Origin: Bdellovibrio sp.
GTDB lineage: Bacteria; Bdellovibrionota; Bdellovibrionia; Bdellovibrionales; Bdellovibrionaceae
Assembly (NCBI GenBank): GCA_020720425.1
Contig: DYOP01000005.1
Location: forward strand, 1-63,004
Reading direction: 5' to 3'
DNA: 63,004 bases
A model generated the notes under the pieces. It had not been told where the DNA came from, made no database searches, and saw only the letters and a program-made list of their open reading frames with translations. This document shows, one piece after another, positions 36,691-46,553 of the stretch. Both the position numbers and the translations under genes were made by a program. Position 1 is the first letter of the stretch. Each line of letters opens with the position of its first letter.

Positions 36691-38055
36691 TTATCCGGCT
36701 GGTTTGACCATACCTGCCAGCGAAGCGCCTTGAGACTGAAGTTTAGACATCTTAGTTTCTAAGTCTGCAAACTTTCGTCTTAAAGACTCTTCTTTTTTAA
36801 CGAGTTGATTTTCTTTTCTTTCGATACGTTCATCTATTTGTTTAATTCGATCCTGAATCCCTTTTCTTCGTGTGCCAAGGGGGCCCGAGGTGCTATTGTT
36901 TAGAGAGCCAACCACGTTTTTAACCATAGGAATAAATCCTGAAGTAAAACTGTTACCTCTTAAAAATTGAACCACCTCTTGAGGCTGGCTGGTTAAAACC
37001 TTATTAAATTTTTCTTGATTAAAATTAAGAGTTCCATTTCGAGTAAATTCAATCCCTAATTGTGAAGCTCTTTGAATCGATCCCGCTGTGCCGACAGATG
37101 AGTTTTGAATCACTTGTCTAAGTTTACTTTCAATTGACCTAAGTAAACTATCCCCTCCCATAGGGCCAAGGCGTTGCCGTCCACCTTTGTCTTTAGATAA
37201 TTTGGCTTGATTTTGAATCCAGCTCAGGGCCCCATTATAAGCATCTACAAACTCTTTAATTTTTCCGCCAATAACTTGAAAGTCTTCTTTAACCGAAATA
37301 AGTATGGGACGACCTTGGCTAAGTTGTTTAATTTCTAAATTAACGCCTGGGATAATGTCTTTAGCTGAGTTTTCGGCAAGTTCCATTTCAAATCCATCTA
37401 ATTTAATTTTTGCATTTTTTGCAGAAATTTTTTGATCAAATTCAAAATCTTCTTCGCCATCAAGCAAGTAGACATAGGGGAATTCAATATCTTTTTTGTT
37501 ACCGGTATCAATTCCGGTTATCATAAGTCGGTAAGGGGCCTCGTTGTCCGATGAGTTTTCGACAACTTGAGCGGTAACACCATGACCTGATTTATTTATC
37601 GCTTGAGCGACCTGTTCAAGTGTCGAATTTTCTCTTTTAATATAAACTTCTTTTTCGCCATTTTTAGTGTTGAATTTAAAATATCCAGCTCCAAGCAAAG
37701 TCTCATTTTTATCCGGAAACCCATTGCTTACAACGCCGGGCTTTTGAGCTAACTGAAGAACTTCAACCTGCCATTGTCCATTTATAGCTTTATCTGGGTC
37801 AACGACTCCATTAATGACATTAGCATCTCCTGAATTAAAAATATTATTTTTAAAGCCTTTAATGCCAACAAGTTCTTCAACGGCTTTTGGTATTGATGAA
37901 ATCTTTTCTGATATTTCGCCAACAAGTTTTAATTTTTCTTCGTCTTGAAGTTTTTTGTCATTCATTTGTCTTACGGGGATACGCTCAGCCTCCATTATCT
38001 GTTCGACAATGTTAGGCGGTAAACCTGATGCCATACCTGTAATTCTCATTCCCAT
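36691..38055 (-). CDS. fliD: flagellar hook-associated protein 2 (filament cap)
   Basis: FliD caps the filament and assists flagellin folding at the tip. About 454 aa. I start at MGMRITGMASGLPPNIVEQI, the usual FliD opening. An upstream ATG at 38100 adds 15 residues that do not match. The N-terminal domain includes SISSIPKAVEELVG-like helices and residues VEVLQLAQKPGVVSNGFP. The C-terminal FliD domain includes QLGIEFTRNGTLNFNQEKFN and ends in a coiled coil (IKQIDERIERKENQLVKKEE). FliS follows and FlaG precedes it, the normal order. Confidence 0.93.
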   Translation of the reverse strand: MGMRITGMASGLPPNIVEQIMEAERIPVRQMNDKKLQDEEKLKLVGEISEKISSIPKAVEELVGIKGFKNNIFNSGDANVINGVVDPDKAINGQWQVEVLQLAQKPGVVSNGFPDKNETLLGAGYFKFNTKNGEKEVYIKRENSTLEQVAQAINKSGHGVTAQVVENSSDNEAPYRLMITGIDTGNKKDIEFPYVYLLDGEEDFEFDQKISAKNAKIKLDGFEMELAENSAKDIIPGVNLEIKQLSQGRPILISVKEDFQVIGGKIKEFVDAYNGALSWIQNQAKLSKDKGGRQRLGPMGGDSLLRSIESKLRQVIQNSSVGTAGSIQRASQLGIEFTRNGTLNFNQEKFNKVLTSQPQEVVQFLRGNSFTSGFIPMVKNVVGSLNNSTSGPLGTRRKGIQDRIKQIDERIERKENQLVKKEESLRRKFADLETKMSKLQSQGASLAGMVKPAG

Positions 38056-38131
38056 GTAACTAGTATGGCAAAAATTATGAGCCATGTGTGAGTCAATCAA
38101 TTGGCATCACTAGGCTATTATCAAGTCATCA

Positions 38132-38509
38132 TTAAGCGACTTTCGATACGAGGTGCCCTTTTTGAGACTCTTGGTTTTCTAAGAGGCTCCATAAGTCTTG
38201 GAGTTCAATTTTTTTAATTATTTGCCCATCACTTCCGATGACTTGAACTCCAAATAAATACCCTCTGGGATCTACGACGATTGTCCACTGGCTTTGCACA
38301 ACGGCTTCTAATTTTTTTAATCTATCAAGGGCTAAATCAAATTCTTCAGGGGTCATCAGTCGATGTTTTAAGTTTTTTTTATATGGGCTTTGGCCGTGCC
38401 CCTCTCGATCTTCAGTTAAATTTGTCTTAGTTGCTTTAACCTGAGTTTGCCCACTCGATTTTAAAAGGGGAGATATAAATGGAATTTTGAAAACATTTTT
38501 AATATCCAT
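38132..38509 (-). CDS. flaG: FlaG-family protein
   Basis: A 125-aa protein. Its C-terminal part (SQWTIVVDPRGYLFGVQVIG followed by SDGQIIKKIELQDLW) matches the FlaG fold, which influences filament length in other bacteria. The N-terminal third is a low-conservation linker. A perfect GGAGG site precedes the ATG. Its place directly before fliD supports the call. Confidence 0.8.
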   Translation of the reverse strand: MDIKNVFKIPFISPLLKSSGQTQVKATKTNLTEDREGHGQSPYKKNLKHRLMTPEEFDLALDRLKKLEAVVQSQWTIVVDPRGYLFGVQVIGSDGQIIKKIELQDLWSLLENQESQKGHLVSKVA

Positions 38510-38780
38510 AAACCTCCCTCTAATTAGGCATCGGTAGGGATAAGTAAATAAATAATCAAATTCAACAAATTTAGTCTTTAGTCAATTTTGTCATTAAGCC
38601 CCGAGCGGGACTAAATGAGATTAATTCTCTTTCGCCGCTTTAACTCTAACTTGTTGTCAAAATTGTCTAATCAATTTTATCAAAAGTGTGATTAATTTAT
38701 ATGTCCAAACTCTGTACATTGAACAATTATATAAATAGGTCTACCTTTCGCTATTAAGACAAAAAAAAGAGAGGTAAGTA

Positions 38781-40979
38781 ATGGCGTATTTTAAATGGAG
38801 TTACAATTTAAAATTCGAAAAGTTATTACTCAGATCAATTTTAAATATTTTTATTTTTACATTAGTTTTGCCAATTGTGGCCCTAGCGGCGGAGCGCGAA
38901 AATAGCACCAGCAATAGCGATGCGGGTTTGGGTAGCCCAACTTTAAATTTACCAGCATTTCCTTTGCCTTCAAGTAGCTCGGTTGGAGGAGGGGGGGCTG
39001 GGCGTGCATCGGGTAACTCTATGGCCTCCATTGGGCAAAGTTCGTTTCCAGGCATGACCTGTCCTTTGACCGAAAATAGACCTTATCAAGACTTAGTTCG
39101 AGCTATTCAAAATTTGGCAAGAGTTGTTGTGATTACTCCTGAGTGTAAAAATGATTCTGATTTGCTAGCCATGCAAAAAGAATTAGAAGAAATATTAAAA
39201 TCTGGACAAAACCTAGTTGGAGTTTGGAACTCAGCTAATCAAAGTCCATCCCTTGGTGCTCAGGAAATTGGAAACTTTCAATCCGATATTACGACTGTTA
39301 TTGCGGGAATTAATAACATCACAAATACTTTTCAAAATAATTCATTTTTAGAAGGTCAGTGCGGTGGAAAGCTTATGACGGGATCGGGTGTTTTAATGGC
39401 CGTAAGTGATTTGGTAACAAGCATTGCCCCATTTGCCTTAATTGGAGCTTCAATGAACCCCAGTTTAAAAATTGCATTACCTTATATTTTGGGTATCACA
39501 GGGGTGGGTAGCGTTGCTAAAATTATTAAAGGAATGCACGATAAAAACACTCTTGATATGAATCGCTTTGAGCACAGGCAAGCTGTCTTAGATAATGTAT
39601 GTGAATTTTCTAGAATATCTCAACGGGTGAGATTTTTAAAATTGGCCCAATCGGGTCAAATAAACATTATCAATGATGAGTTGATAAAGATGGAAGTCAC
39701 TTATCACAGTAAATTAAAAGAAGAATATAGCCATAGAACTTTTGAAATAAAAAAAATAAATGACGAATATGGTTCTAAAATGAAATCACTTAAAAATGCT
39801 CTATTTGAAATAAAAAATTCGCACCAGATATTTGCAACTGACATGAAAAATGTTTCAAATGAACTTTTTTGTTCGGTAACTCAATCCTTAATTGAGCAAT
39901 CAAAACAAAGTACTTACCCCTTAGCTGTGGGCCATTTATTTACGTCCATCCTGTCTCTTCAGGTAGAGGGCACCCCCTATCAAAAAAGTTTATTAAAAGT
40001 TTACAGCAGTTTAGTAAAAGATTTTTCGATTAGTAGTAAGGCAAGCTCAGTTGATTGCTCATCTAAAAGTAGAGCCTTTTTAGAGGTGATCAGTAAAATT
40101 ATCGAGCATTCTTTTTTAACCCTCGACCTATTAGACCAGTCTTTACAAAAGCAATGTTCTGCGGACCCAGATTATAGGTCTTTATCAGCCAAAAATAAAA
40201 ACGTGGTACATGAAGTTGAATTTTTAACAAAAGTAAAAGATCTTTTAACTCAACTAAATTCAGACAATGCTTTACTTGATAAAATGGAGCTTGATTCGAC
40301 CATTTATTTACTTAATCAATCATTATTTGGAACACCTAACGGTATTATTTTTATTCGTGGAGCTTCGCCCGCAATGAGCTGGCTCGAGTTTGTGTGGGAA
40401 AACCATTTAAGATCTCTTAATAATTTTAAAAATGACTATCAACAATTGGCTAATGAGTTATTTAAAAATACTCCCGCCTATCATTTAGATTATATTATGA
40501 AAAATAAAAAGGGTGAGGTGATAAAAGATATTTTTGGTAATCCTGTTAAATACAATAGTAATCCCCTTCGATTTAATGATTTTGATATACAAAAGGCCTA
40601 TAAAAATGACTACCTTGCGGCTCAAAACTTATCATTAATTAGGCCACAAGAAATCCCTGAAGGAACACTTCAACATACTCGAGCTTGCCGAAGGCTCGAA
40701 AATTTATGGATTTCATGGTCTGCCGCTATTGATCACTTAGGTGCTACCCAGTTTTTTTGTGAATATATTTCCGAATTTTTTTCGCCTGCGACTGAAAAAA
40801 GCATATTGCAGAGGTGCCAAGGGCAGCAAGATATTTACGGTCAGGTTATTAAGTTATCAGACATCGAACAGACCCTTTTATCTTTATCCCAAAATGGGTT
40901 AAAAGAAAAAGCAAATTACGTCAGTGTTAAAATGAAACAAATGAACTGCCCTATGCCAACTATGGATGTGCTCAAGTAG
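38781..40979 (+). CDS. large exported protein, unknown
   Basis: Not recognised. 732 aa with an N-terminal signal (hydrophobic 22-36, IFIFTLVLPIVALA). A Ser/Gly/Pro-rich linker (SSVGGGGAGRASGNS) follows. Residues about 205-245 contain two hydrophobic helices (VLMAVSDLVTSIAPFALIGA and LPYILGITGVGSVAKIIKG). A long helical region with about a dozen Cys residues follows; Cys pairs such as TCPLTENR and ITPECKND may form periplasmic disulfides. No catalytic motif is seen. It has its own strong ribosome site and terminator, so it is monocistronic. The 271 bases upstream hold its promoter and that of flaG. Confidence 0.78.
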   Translation: MAYFKWSYNLKFEKLLLRSILNIFIFTLVLPIVALAAERENSTSNSDAGLGSPTLNLPAFPLPSSSSVGGGGAGRASGNSMASIGQSSFPGMTCPLTENRPYQDLVRAIQNLARVVVITPECKNDSDLLAMQKELEEILKSGQNLVGVWNSANQSPSLGAQEIGNFQSDITTVIAGINNITNTFQNNSFLEGQCGGKLMTGSGVLMAVSDLVTSIAPFALIGASMNPSLKIALPYILGITGVGSVAKIIKGMHDKNTLDMNRFEHRQAVLDNVCEFSRISQRVRFLKLAQSGQINIINDELIKMEVTYHSKLKEEYSHRTFEIKKINDEYGSKMKSLKNALFEIKNSHQIFATDMKNVSNELFCSVTQSLIEQSKQSTYPLAVGHLFTSILSLQVEGTPYQKSLLKVYSSLVKDFSISSKASSVDCSSKSRAFLEVISKIIEHSFLTLDLLDQSLQKQCSADPDYRSLSAKNKNVVHEVEFLTKVKDLLTQLNSDNALLDKMELDSTIYLLNQSLFGTPNGIIFIRGASPAMSWLEFVWENHLRSLNNFKNDYQQLANELFKNTPAYHLDYIMKNKKGEVIKDIFGNPVKYNSNPLRFNDFDIQKAYKNDYLAAQNLSLIRPQEIPEGTLQHTRACRRLENLWISWSAAIDHLGATQFFCEYISEFFSPATEKSILQRCQGQQDIYGQVIKLSDIEQTLLSLSQNGLKEKANYVSVKMKQMNCPMPTMDVLK

Positions 40980-40999
40980 CCCCCTATTAAGGGCTTTTT
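40978..40999 (+). terminator. rho-independent terminator
   Basis: AGCCC (40978-40982), which overlaps the stop codon, pairs with GGGCT (40991-40995). A T run follows. The stem is short, but the position is right for ending the 732-codon gene. Confidence 0.65.
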
Positions 41000-41031
41000 G
41001 TAAAGGGTCCATCGTACATTAATTTATTGTG

Positions 41032-42018
41032 TTACTCATCAAGAATATATAATAACGGGTTTCGCGGGATTCCGCCAACTCTGACTTCATAGTGTAGATG
41101 AGGGCCTGTCGATCTACCTGTGTTACCAACGGAGGCGACCACATCAAAACGTTTTACTGCTTGTCCTACTCGGGCAAATATTTGTGAACAATGAGCGTAT
41201 CTTGTTGTTACCCCGTAACCGTGATCAATTTCGAGAACTTTTCCATAACCTTCTTCGTAGGTAGCATTAATAATAACCCCATCAGCAGGGGCAATGATAG
41301 GTGTTCCCACATTAGATGCTATATCAAGTCCTGCGTGTAAAACAGTTTTTCCGGTAAAGGGATTAGGCCGGTAACCAAATAGGCTACTTGTCCACCCTTG
41401 TGCGGGCCTTAAGCTGGGAGTCGAAGACAAAAGGGCCTGGCGTTCCGAAAGGAGCTGCCAGAGGTCAGACATACTTTGTTCAGATAAGTGAGTCTCATCA
41501 ATGGCCCGATCAATACGAATCGACAAAGTAGAATAATCACGGTTTGAAGCCGATTCAATCTGAGTGAAGTTTTCTTTTTGGTTTAAATGGCTAGAGGGTA
41601 ACAAGTGCTCTTGAGATAAGGGTTCTTCACTTGGCTGATCAAAAGAAGCACTATCGGGCACAGATTCTACATTGGTTTGGCCCATTTGAAGGGTTCTTTG
41701 CGGGTCATCAATATTTGTTATAACTTTGAGTTTAGTGATAAATGATTTTGCTTTTTCAAGATTAAACTCAAGTGCCGATAGCTTTCCTTCAACAAGACCC
41801 AGTTGTTGTTTAAGGACTCCGTTTTCAATAAGGAGCCGTTTTTTTTCAAGTGAGTCGATAAATAAACTACTGTAATCAATAAAAAACGTAATAAGAACCC
41901 CTAAGGAAAATAAGAGAGTGACCAGACTTATAAATATAGATTTCCATGAAAAGCTAAACCGAAGGGGTATGGCATTATCGTGAGTTGAAAGAGTCAGGGT
42001 GATATGTTTATTTTCCAT
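41032..42018 (-). CDS. M23-family peptidoglycan endopeptidase
   Basis: A 328-aa membrane-anchored protein. One transmembrane helix lies at about 30-50 (FISLVTLLFSLGVLITFFID). A coiled coil follows (GVLKQQLGLVEGKLSALEFN), and the C-terminal M23 (LytM) domain lies at about 200-325. The zinc site is complete: HAGLDIASNVGTP, then RYAHCSQIF, then GPHLHYEVR. A catalytically active endopeptidase is expected, unlike the degenerate EnvC/NlpD activators. It follows the PP2C gene by two bases, so the two are one operon. Confidence 0.93.
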   Translation of the reverse strand: MENKHITLTLSTHDNAIPLRFSFSWKSIFISLVTLLFSLGVLITFFIDYSSLFIDSLEKKRLLIENGVLKQQLGLVEGKLSALEFNLEKAKSFITKLKVITNIDDPQRTLQMGQTNVESVPDSASFDQPSEEPLSQEHLLPSSHLNQKENFTQIESASNRDYSTLSIRIDRAIDETHLSEQSMSDLWQLLSERQALLSSTPSLRPAQGWTSSLFGYRPNPFTGKTVLHAGLDIASNVGTPIIAPADGVIINATYEEGYGKVLEIDHGYGVTTRYAHCSQIFARVGQAVKRFDVVASVGNTGRSTGPHLHYEVRVGGIPRNPLLYILDE

Positions 42019-42020
42019 TG

Positions 42021-42734
42021 TTAACTAACACTTAAATACATGACGGTCACATTATCAAGTCCCCCGGCCTGAAGCGCGGCTTCAACGCATTGACTAACAA
42101 CCTGTTCGGGGCGTGTGGAGTTTAAAATCTGTAAGGTGTGTTCATCATTAACAAGGCCGCAGAACCCGTCTGAACACAATAAAAAATGATCCCCTTTCAT
42201 AAGTGGTCGCTCAAGAATGTCGGGTATAACATCTCGTTCAAAGCCAACGCTTCGTGTGATTACATTCTTACCCACGCTGATTTGTTCTGGTCTAACCCCT
42301 GATTTCAGTTGTTCATTGACGAGCGAGTGGTCCTCTGTGACCTGCCATAGATAAGGAGCTCTAAACATATAAGCACGCGAGTCTCCAACGTTACCAATGT
42401 ATAAGTTGTTTTTCCATTGATAGGCTAAAACCATAGTCGTGCCCATTCCCTCAAGCTCGGGGTTGTCATATTTAGCTTTATCAAAAATAATATGACTCGA
42501 TTCTAAATAGGCATAATTTAAAAGATCTCGGGGCCTTTGCTGAGAGCGAGCATTTTTTTTAATAAATTTATGAGTTGATTCTACGGCTAATTGCGAGGCA
42601 ACCTCTCCGCCTAGGTGGCCACCCATTCCGTCGGCAACAATATATAGACCAAGGTCTTGATCAATTAAAAAAGCATCTTGGTTTGAGCTTCTTTTTAATC
42701 CTGTATCTGTATGGCACCAAGCAGAAATTTTCAT
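42021..42734 (-). CDS. PP2C-family protein serine/threonine phosphatase
   Basis: A soluble 237-aa phosphatase of the bacterial PrpC/Stp type. The metal-binding acidic residues appear in SNQDAFLID, YIVADGMGGHLGGEVAS, LLCSDGFCGLV and GGLDNVTVMYL. GNVGDSRAYMF is another family motif. No Hanks-type kinase is encoded nearby. Its co-transcription with an M23 peptidase suggests that it may control cell-wall work through protein dephosphorylation. That is an inference. Confidence 0.92.
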   Translation of the reverse strand: MKISAWCHTDTGLKRSSNQDAFLIDQDLGLYIVADGMGGHLGGEVASQLAVESTHKFIKKNARSQQRPRDLLNYAYLESSHIIFDKAKYDNPELEGMGTTMVLAYQWKNNLYIGNVGDSRAYMFRAPYLWQVTEDHSLVNEQLKSGVRPEQISVGKNVITRSVGFERDVIPDILERPLMKGDHFLLCSDGFCGLVNDEHTLQILNSTRPEQVVSQCVEAALQAGGLDNVTVMYLSVS

Positions 42735-42830
42735 CCTAGGCCAAAGGTTAATACGACTTAAATAGCATCACAACAAAAAATAAAAAATCTAGCCTTTATT
42801 TATTGGCTCTAGGTTCCGAGTAAAGTTTTT

Positions 42831-43736
42831 ATGAGGCGATTTACAATAGGGTCATTGTCCCTGCATCTAATATTATTTCTAATAATGATTTTGATTGCTC
42901 AAACTCAAAAAACGTTACCACAAATTCAGGCCCCGTCTCATGAGGTTATTTATTTTGATATAAAAAAAAATCAAGAGCCTAGTCCTAATAACGATCAAAA
43001 AAAAGTAAAACATAAAGAAAAGACTAAAAATCAGGTGGTGGATCAAAACGAAAAACCATTAAATAATGAGACTGATCCTGATGCGAGCTTATTAAGTGCT
43101 AATAACCAAAAAGTCGTTCATCAAACGATTAGCAAAAACCGCGGGGAGTTTAAAAATATTTTAAAGCCCTCTTTATTTCCTAAACAACAAGCCTCAAACA
43201 CGAGTCATCAAAAAGATAAGTGGGCAAGATTTCAAGTTGAGTTACCAAATAATGGATCTGCATCTGCGCAAGCTTCTCTTAAGCCTTCTGATAAAAAAGA
43301 ACATTCAGCAGAGGATCAAGGTACAGCTTCGCATTCAGAGCAAAGTGCAACCCTTGATTATATCGACTCAATTGATCAAGGGCTTGAAACTATGCTGAGT
43401 ACAAAGGAGTTTCAATTTTATACTTTTTACCGACGTATTAGAAATCAACTTAACGAGCATTGGACTCCGCGAGTTAAGACTTCAGTTATAAGTGTCATCA
43501 AAAAAGGTCGAAGGATTGCTTCTGATCAAGACCTTACGACTCGGGCTATTGTTATTTTAGATCAAAAAGGGAAGCTAGTAAAAGTGCAGATTATCGGAAA
43601 ATCAGGTCTTTCAGAGCTTGATCATGCCGCCTTAGATGCTTTAAAGGCGGCCACACCCTTTTCTAACCCGCCGCGAGGAATGATAGACCCCGATGGTCTC
43701 ATTCGAATACGTTGGGACTTTGTTATCGAAGGATAA
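42831..43736 (+). CDS. TonB/TolA-like energy-transducer protein
   Basis: A 301-aa protein with one N-terminal membrane helix (SLHLILFLIMILIAQTQ) and a long polar, Lys/Gln/Ser-rich periplasmic linker. The C-terminal TonB-type domain reads AIVILDQKGKLVKVQIIGKS followed by HAALDALKAATPFSNPPRGM. This domain normally contacts outer-membrane receptors or Pal/TolB, driven by ExbBD or TolQR, neither of which is encoded here. It is divergent from the PP2C gene, and its 3' end overlaps the convergent aceE-like gene by 14 bases. Confidence 0.82.
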   Translation: MRRFTIGSLSLHLILFLIMILIAQTQKTLPQIQAPSHEVIYFDIKKNQEPSPNNDQKKVKHKEKTKNQVVDQNEKPLNNETDPDASLLSANNQKVVHQTISKNRGEFKNILKPSLFPKQQASNTSHQKDKWARFQVELPNNGSASAQASLKPSDKKEHSAEDQGTASHSEQSATLDYIDSIDQGLETMLSTKEFQFYTFYRRIRNQLNEHWTPRVKTSVISVIKKGRRIASDQDLTTRAIVILDQKGKLVKVQIIGKSGLSELDHAALDALKAATPFSNPPRGMIDPDGLIRIRWDFVIEG

Positions 43737-46449
43737 TTTCTTCTTCGCTTGTCATTTCTAGACCTTTTAAGCAAGCCTCTACAACCGAATCTTCATCAAT
43801 ATGATGAAACTCGTAAACATCCTTTGGTAACCCGCATCTTGAATGCTTACGTACGGCAAGGGATATTTGCTTTACGCCAACAACAGAGCCAAGGTTATCA
43901 AGTAGGCCTGGTTCTCCATCATGAACCGATATAATAGGGGTTCTGCGTCCTGCAATCAGTTTAAGCTCTCTTGCATCCGCCGTTCTTTCGGCTTTAAAAA
44001 ATAAATGACCGTTGATGCCTAACTCTTTGGTTAGGTAGCTGTAGTCGTTTTCATGTGCAAGGTTACCTAATAATAAATCAGTAGAGGTAACGCATATGAT
44101 ATTTGCGTAAATACCTTTTTGTAAAAGTTTTTCAGAAGCGGCAACGGCTTCAGTTGTAAGGGCGCCAAGAGCAAAGATGTTAACAACATTATCACCAGGG
44201 GAGTAATTGGCGTAACCTCTATAGTCTATTAAATAATAGGCACCTTTAAGTACGCTGTGACGAAGCTGCTCTAAGATCATTTCATCTGAAAGCGGGGGGA
44301 CAAGGGATTGGTCTTGAGCTCCCGATATTTCAAATCCTGTGGGGTGCAAAAGTACGTCATTTGTAGATTTAAAACGAAGTTGCGTTTTAAGATGGCGCAA
44401 TAAGTTTTTTTGTTCAACGCCTCTGGTAACACATCTAATGTGCACCCCTGATCGACCATAATTGTCATCAAGCATGTGGCGTTTAATGGCATCAGATAAA
44501 ATCCAATCTAATTCAATTGCAAAATAGGGCTCCCAAGTTATTTGATTTGGAATTTGAAAATCAGATTTCCATCCGTGCTGGGCGCCTTCGGGAGATAGGG
44601 TAACACCAGCAGGGGTTCCTACTAAAATAAAACTCGATTTCCAGTAGATATTGTAAAAATGCTGATCTAAGGCGCGTTTAATAAAAAAATCATAAACGGT
44701 CATAAGTGGTAAAATCGGAACGCCAATAATATCGCGCATTTTGCCGAAAGAGCCCATACAGGACATGGTATTGGCTTCAGCAATTTCAAAGCGAATAAAC
44801 CGATCGGCAGGGTCTTGGCCTGGTACAAGATCAGGAGTTTTTGAATCTTTAACCCCATGGGTTTTTTCGTAATCTGAAGTGATGGGTACGCCAAATATTT
44901 TTCCATCCATTAACGAATTTAAATTGGTTGAAGTTCCCACATCAGGGGCCATAGCTACCATAAGCTCAGAAGGGTGTTTCCATGCCGCTTCACTGGGGTT
45001 AAGGGGTTTAAACCCGTCAGGTAGTTGGGCGCCCGTTCCATAAGGCGTATTAGCACAACGATTTAATTTGGCATTAATTTGGCCCAGCATCCACTGTGTG
45101 TGTGGGTAACTTGCCATTTTAAGGTTAATGCCAACCTCAGTCGGGATGGGGCCTAGCTCATCAAACAATTTGGCAAAAAACTTTTTATTTTCAATTTTTA
45201 ACTCTTCTTGTTTTAAAGTTTCAGAATAAAGGGACTGACTTCGTTGCATTAAAAACAACTGTTCAGAAGAGTTCTTATCAAAGCGAGCAAATAGTGTTTC
45301 GGAGCTTAACCCTTGTTCTTTTTTTAGCCTTTCAACATCTTCTTGGTCTGGTATAATATTGTGATTATTGGGAACAGCTTCTGTGTTTAAACCCCAGCCT
45401 TTGACCGTATGGGCAATGATAAGTGAGGGGCGGTCGGTAACTTTTTTTGTTTCGAGCATGGCTTTAGCCAGCATTTCAATATCGTGTCCCCCTAAATCAC
45501 GTAAGATCAGGTGAAACTCCTCATCTGTCAGGCCATTTAAAAAATTATTAAGTTTGGGGTAACTTTTGGTAATTCCTTTTTTTAGAGCCTTCATATCCTT
45601 GATTAAAAGCAGCGATTGTAACTCATAATCGAGAAGCTCTTTTTCTAAAAAGTTTTTAAACAGCTCGCCATCGGGCCGTTTAAAAGCAGCTAGGCGTTTT
45701 TGTCCATGTCTAATTTGGATAACATGCCAACCATTGGCTTTAAATGTTTTTTCAATTCGGTCATTGTCAGAGCCATCCATAATTTTGTGGTTGGTTATCC
45801 TGTGGCCATCAAGCGATTGCCGATTATAATCCAAAATCCAGGTCAGGTTACCGATTTGTCTTTCTGCAAACTCAGGTAGGGCTTCAAATAGCGACCCTTC
45901 CCTAAACTCACTATCTCCCCCGATGGCCCAGAAATGAGCATCGGGAACCTTGTAGTCATGATCTTTTGCGTAGCGATAAGCAAGGGCTAAGTAACCAGCG
46001 TTAACCGGCGGAATTCCGACAGTACCTGTGGGTAACACATTGTGATGGTCAGGATCTAAAGCCGAATGGTAACTCTGAAAAACGGTTTGCCCTTCGGTAC
46101 TAAACTTTCTAAGTCCCAGCATGGCCTCGTTAGCCTCTTCAAGGCTGAGTCGTGAATGGTTTTGTTTTAAAAGTAGATCTAATAAATAATTATAGGCATG
46201 ATCTGTAGGTGAGGCATGGGGTTTACTTACAATAAAATCAAACCCCGTTTTAACTAATAAGTGAAGAGCCCCAGATATGTGGATCGAAGAGGCTGCTGCC
46301 GAGGCATGCCCCCCTACTTTGGGGTCACCTTTTTGTTTGTCTCCGCGGTGATTGGCTTGGTAAACCATTTGAGTCGCTAAATAGTGGGCCCTTTTAACAA
46401 TCGAATTAAGTGTGTCCTCAGAAACATGAGGGTTTCGTTTTGCTGTCAT
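43723..46449 (-). CDS. aceE: pyruvate dehydrogenase E1-like (AceE-type) protein
   Basis: A 908-aa thiamine-diphosphate enzyme of the homodimeric 2-oxoacid dehydrogenase E1 family. The cofactor motif is AIGGDSEFREGSLFEALPEF, followed by TWILDYNRQSLDG, matching the GDG-N pattern (here GDS). GGHASAAASSIHISGALHLL in the N-terminus and LIIAHTVKGWGL are also typical. The transketolase-like middle domain shows APDVGTSTNL. Conversion of pyruvate to acetyl-dihydrolipoyl-E2 is the family role. No E2 or E3 gene is adjacent. The GDS variation and the missing partners leave room for another 2-oxoacid or transketolase-like substrate. Confidence 0.75.
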   Translation of the reverse strand: MTAKRNPHVSEDTLNSIVKRAHYLATQMVYQANHRGDKQKGDPKVGGHASAAASSIHISGALHLLVKTGFDFIVSKPHASPTDHAYNYLLDLLLKQNHSRLSLEEANEAMLGLRKFSTEGQTVFQSYHSALDPDHHNVLPTGTVGIPPVNAGYLALAYRYAKDHDYKVPDAHFWAIGGDSEFREGSLFEALPEFAERQIGNLTWILDYNRQSLDGHRITNHKIMDGSDNDRIEKTFKANGWHVIQIRHGQKRLAAFKRPDGELFKNFLEKELLDYELQSLLLIKDMKALKKGITKSYPKLNNFLNGLTDEEFHLILRDLGGHDIEMLAKAMLETKKVTDRPSLIIAHTVKGWGLNTEAVPNNHNIIPDQEDVERLKKEQGLSSETLFARFDKNSSEQLFLMQRSQSLYSETLKQEELKIENKKFFAKLFDELGPIPTEVGINLKMASYPHTQWMLGQINAKLNRCANTPYGTGAQLPDGFKPLNPSEAAWKHPSELMVAMAPDVGTSTNLNSLMDGKIFGVPITSDYEKTHGVKDSKTPDLVPGQDPADRFIRFEIAEANTMSCMGSFGKMRDIIGVPILPLMTVYDFFIKRALDQHFYNIYWKSSFILVGTPAGVTLSPEGAQHGWKSDFQIPNQITWEPYFAIELDWILSDAIKRHMLDDNYGRSGVHIRCVTRGVEQKNLLRHLKTQLRFKSTNDVLLHPTGFEISGAQDQSLVPPLSDEMILEQLRHSVLKGAYYLIDYRGYANYSPGDNVVNIFALGALTTEAVAASEKLLQKGIYANIICVTSTDLLLGNLAHENDYSYLTKELGINGHLFFKAERTADARELKLIAGRRTPIISVHDGEPGLLDNLGSVVGVKQISLAVRKHSRCGLPKDVYEFHHIDEDSVVEACLKGLEMTSEEEIILR

Positions 46450-46553
46450 TTATTTTATCCTTAAATTGGGTTTTATCGTGTTAATATAAGTATGCCTAAT
46501 ACGAAAAAAGTTTAATGAGTTTAATTGTTATATGAAAAGCAAAAGACTATCAA

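Noticed and set aside
38510-38780. Possible flagellar sigma-28 promoter before flaG
   Set aside because: A CCGAT-like -10 exists, but no TAAA -35 stands at the right distance.
44277-44906. Short minus-strand frames inside the aceE-like gene
   Set aside because: They overlap a long conserved frame on the same strand in another register. They are shadows.
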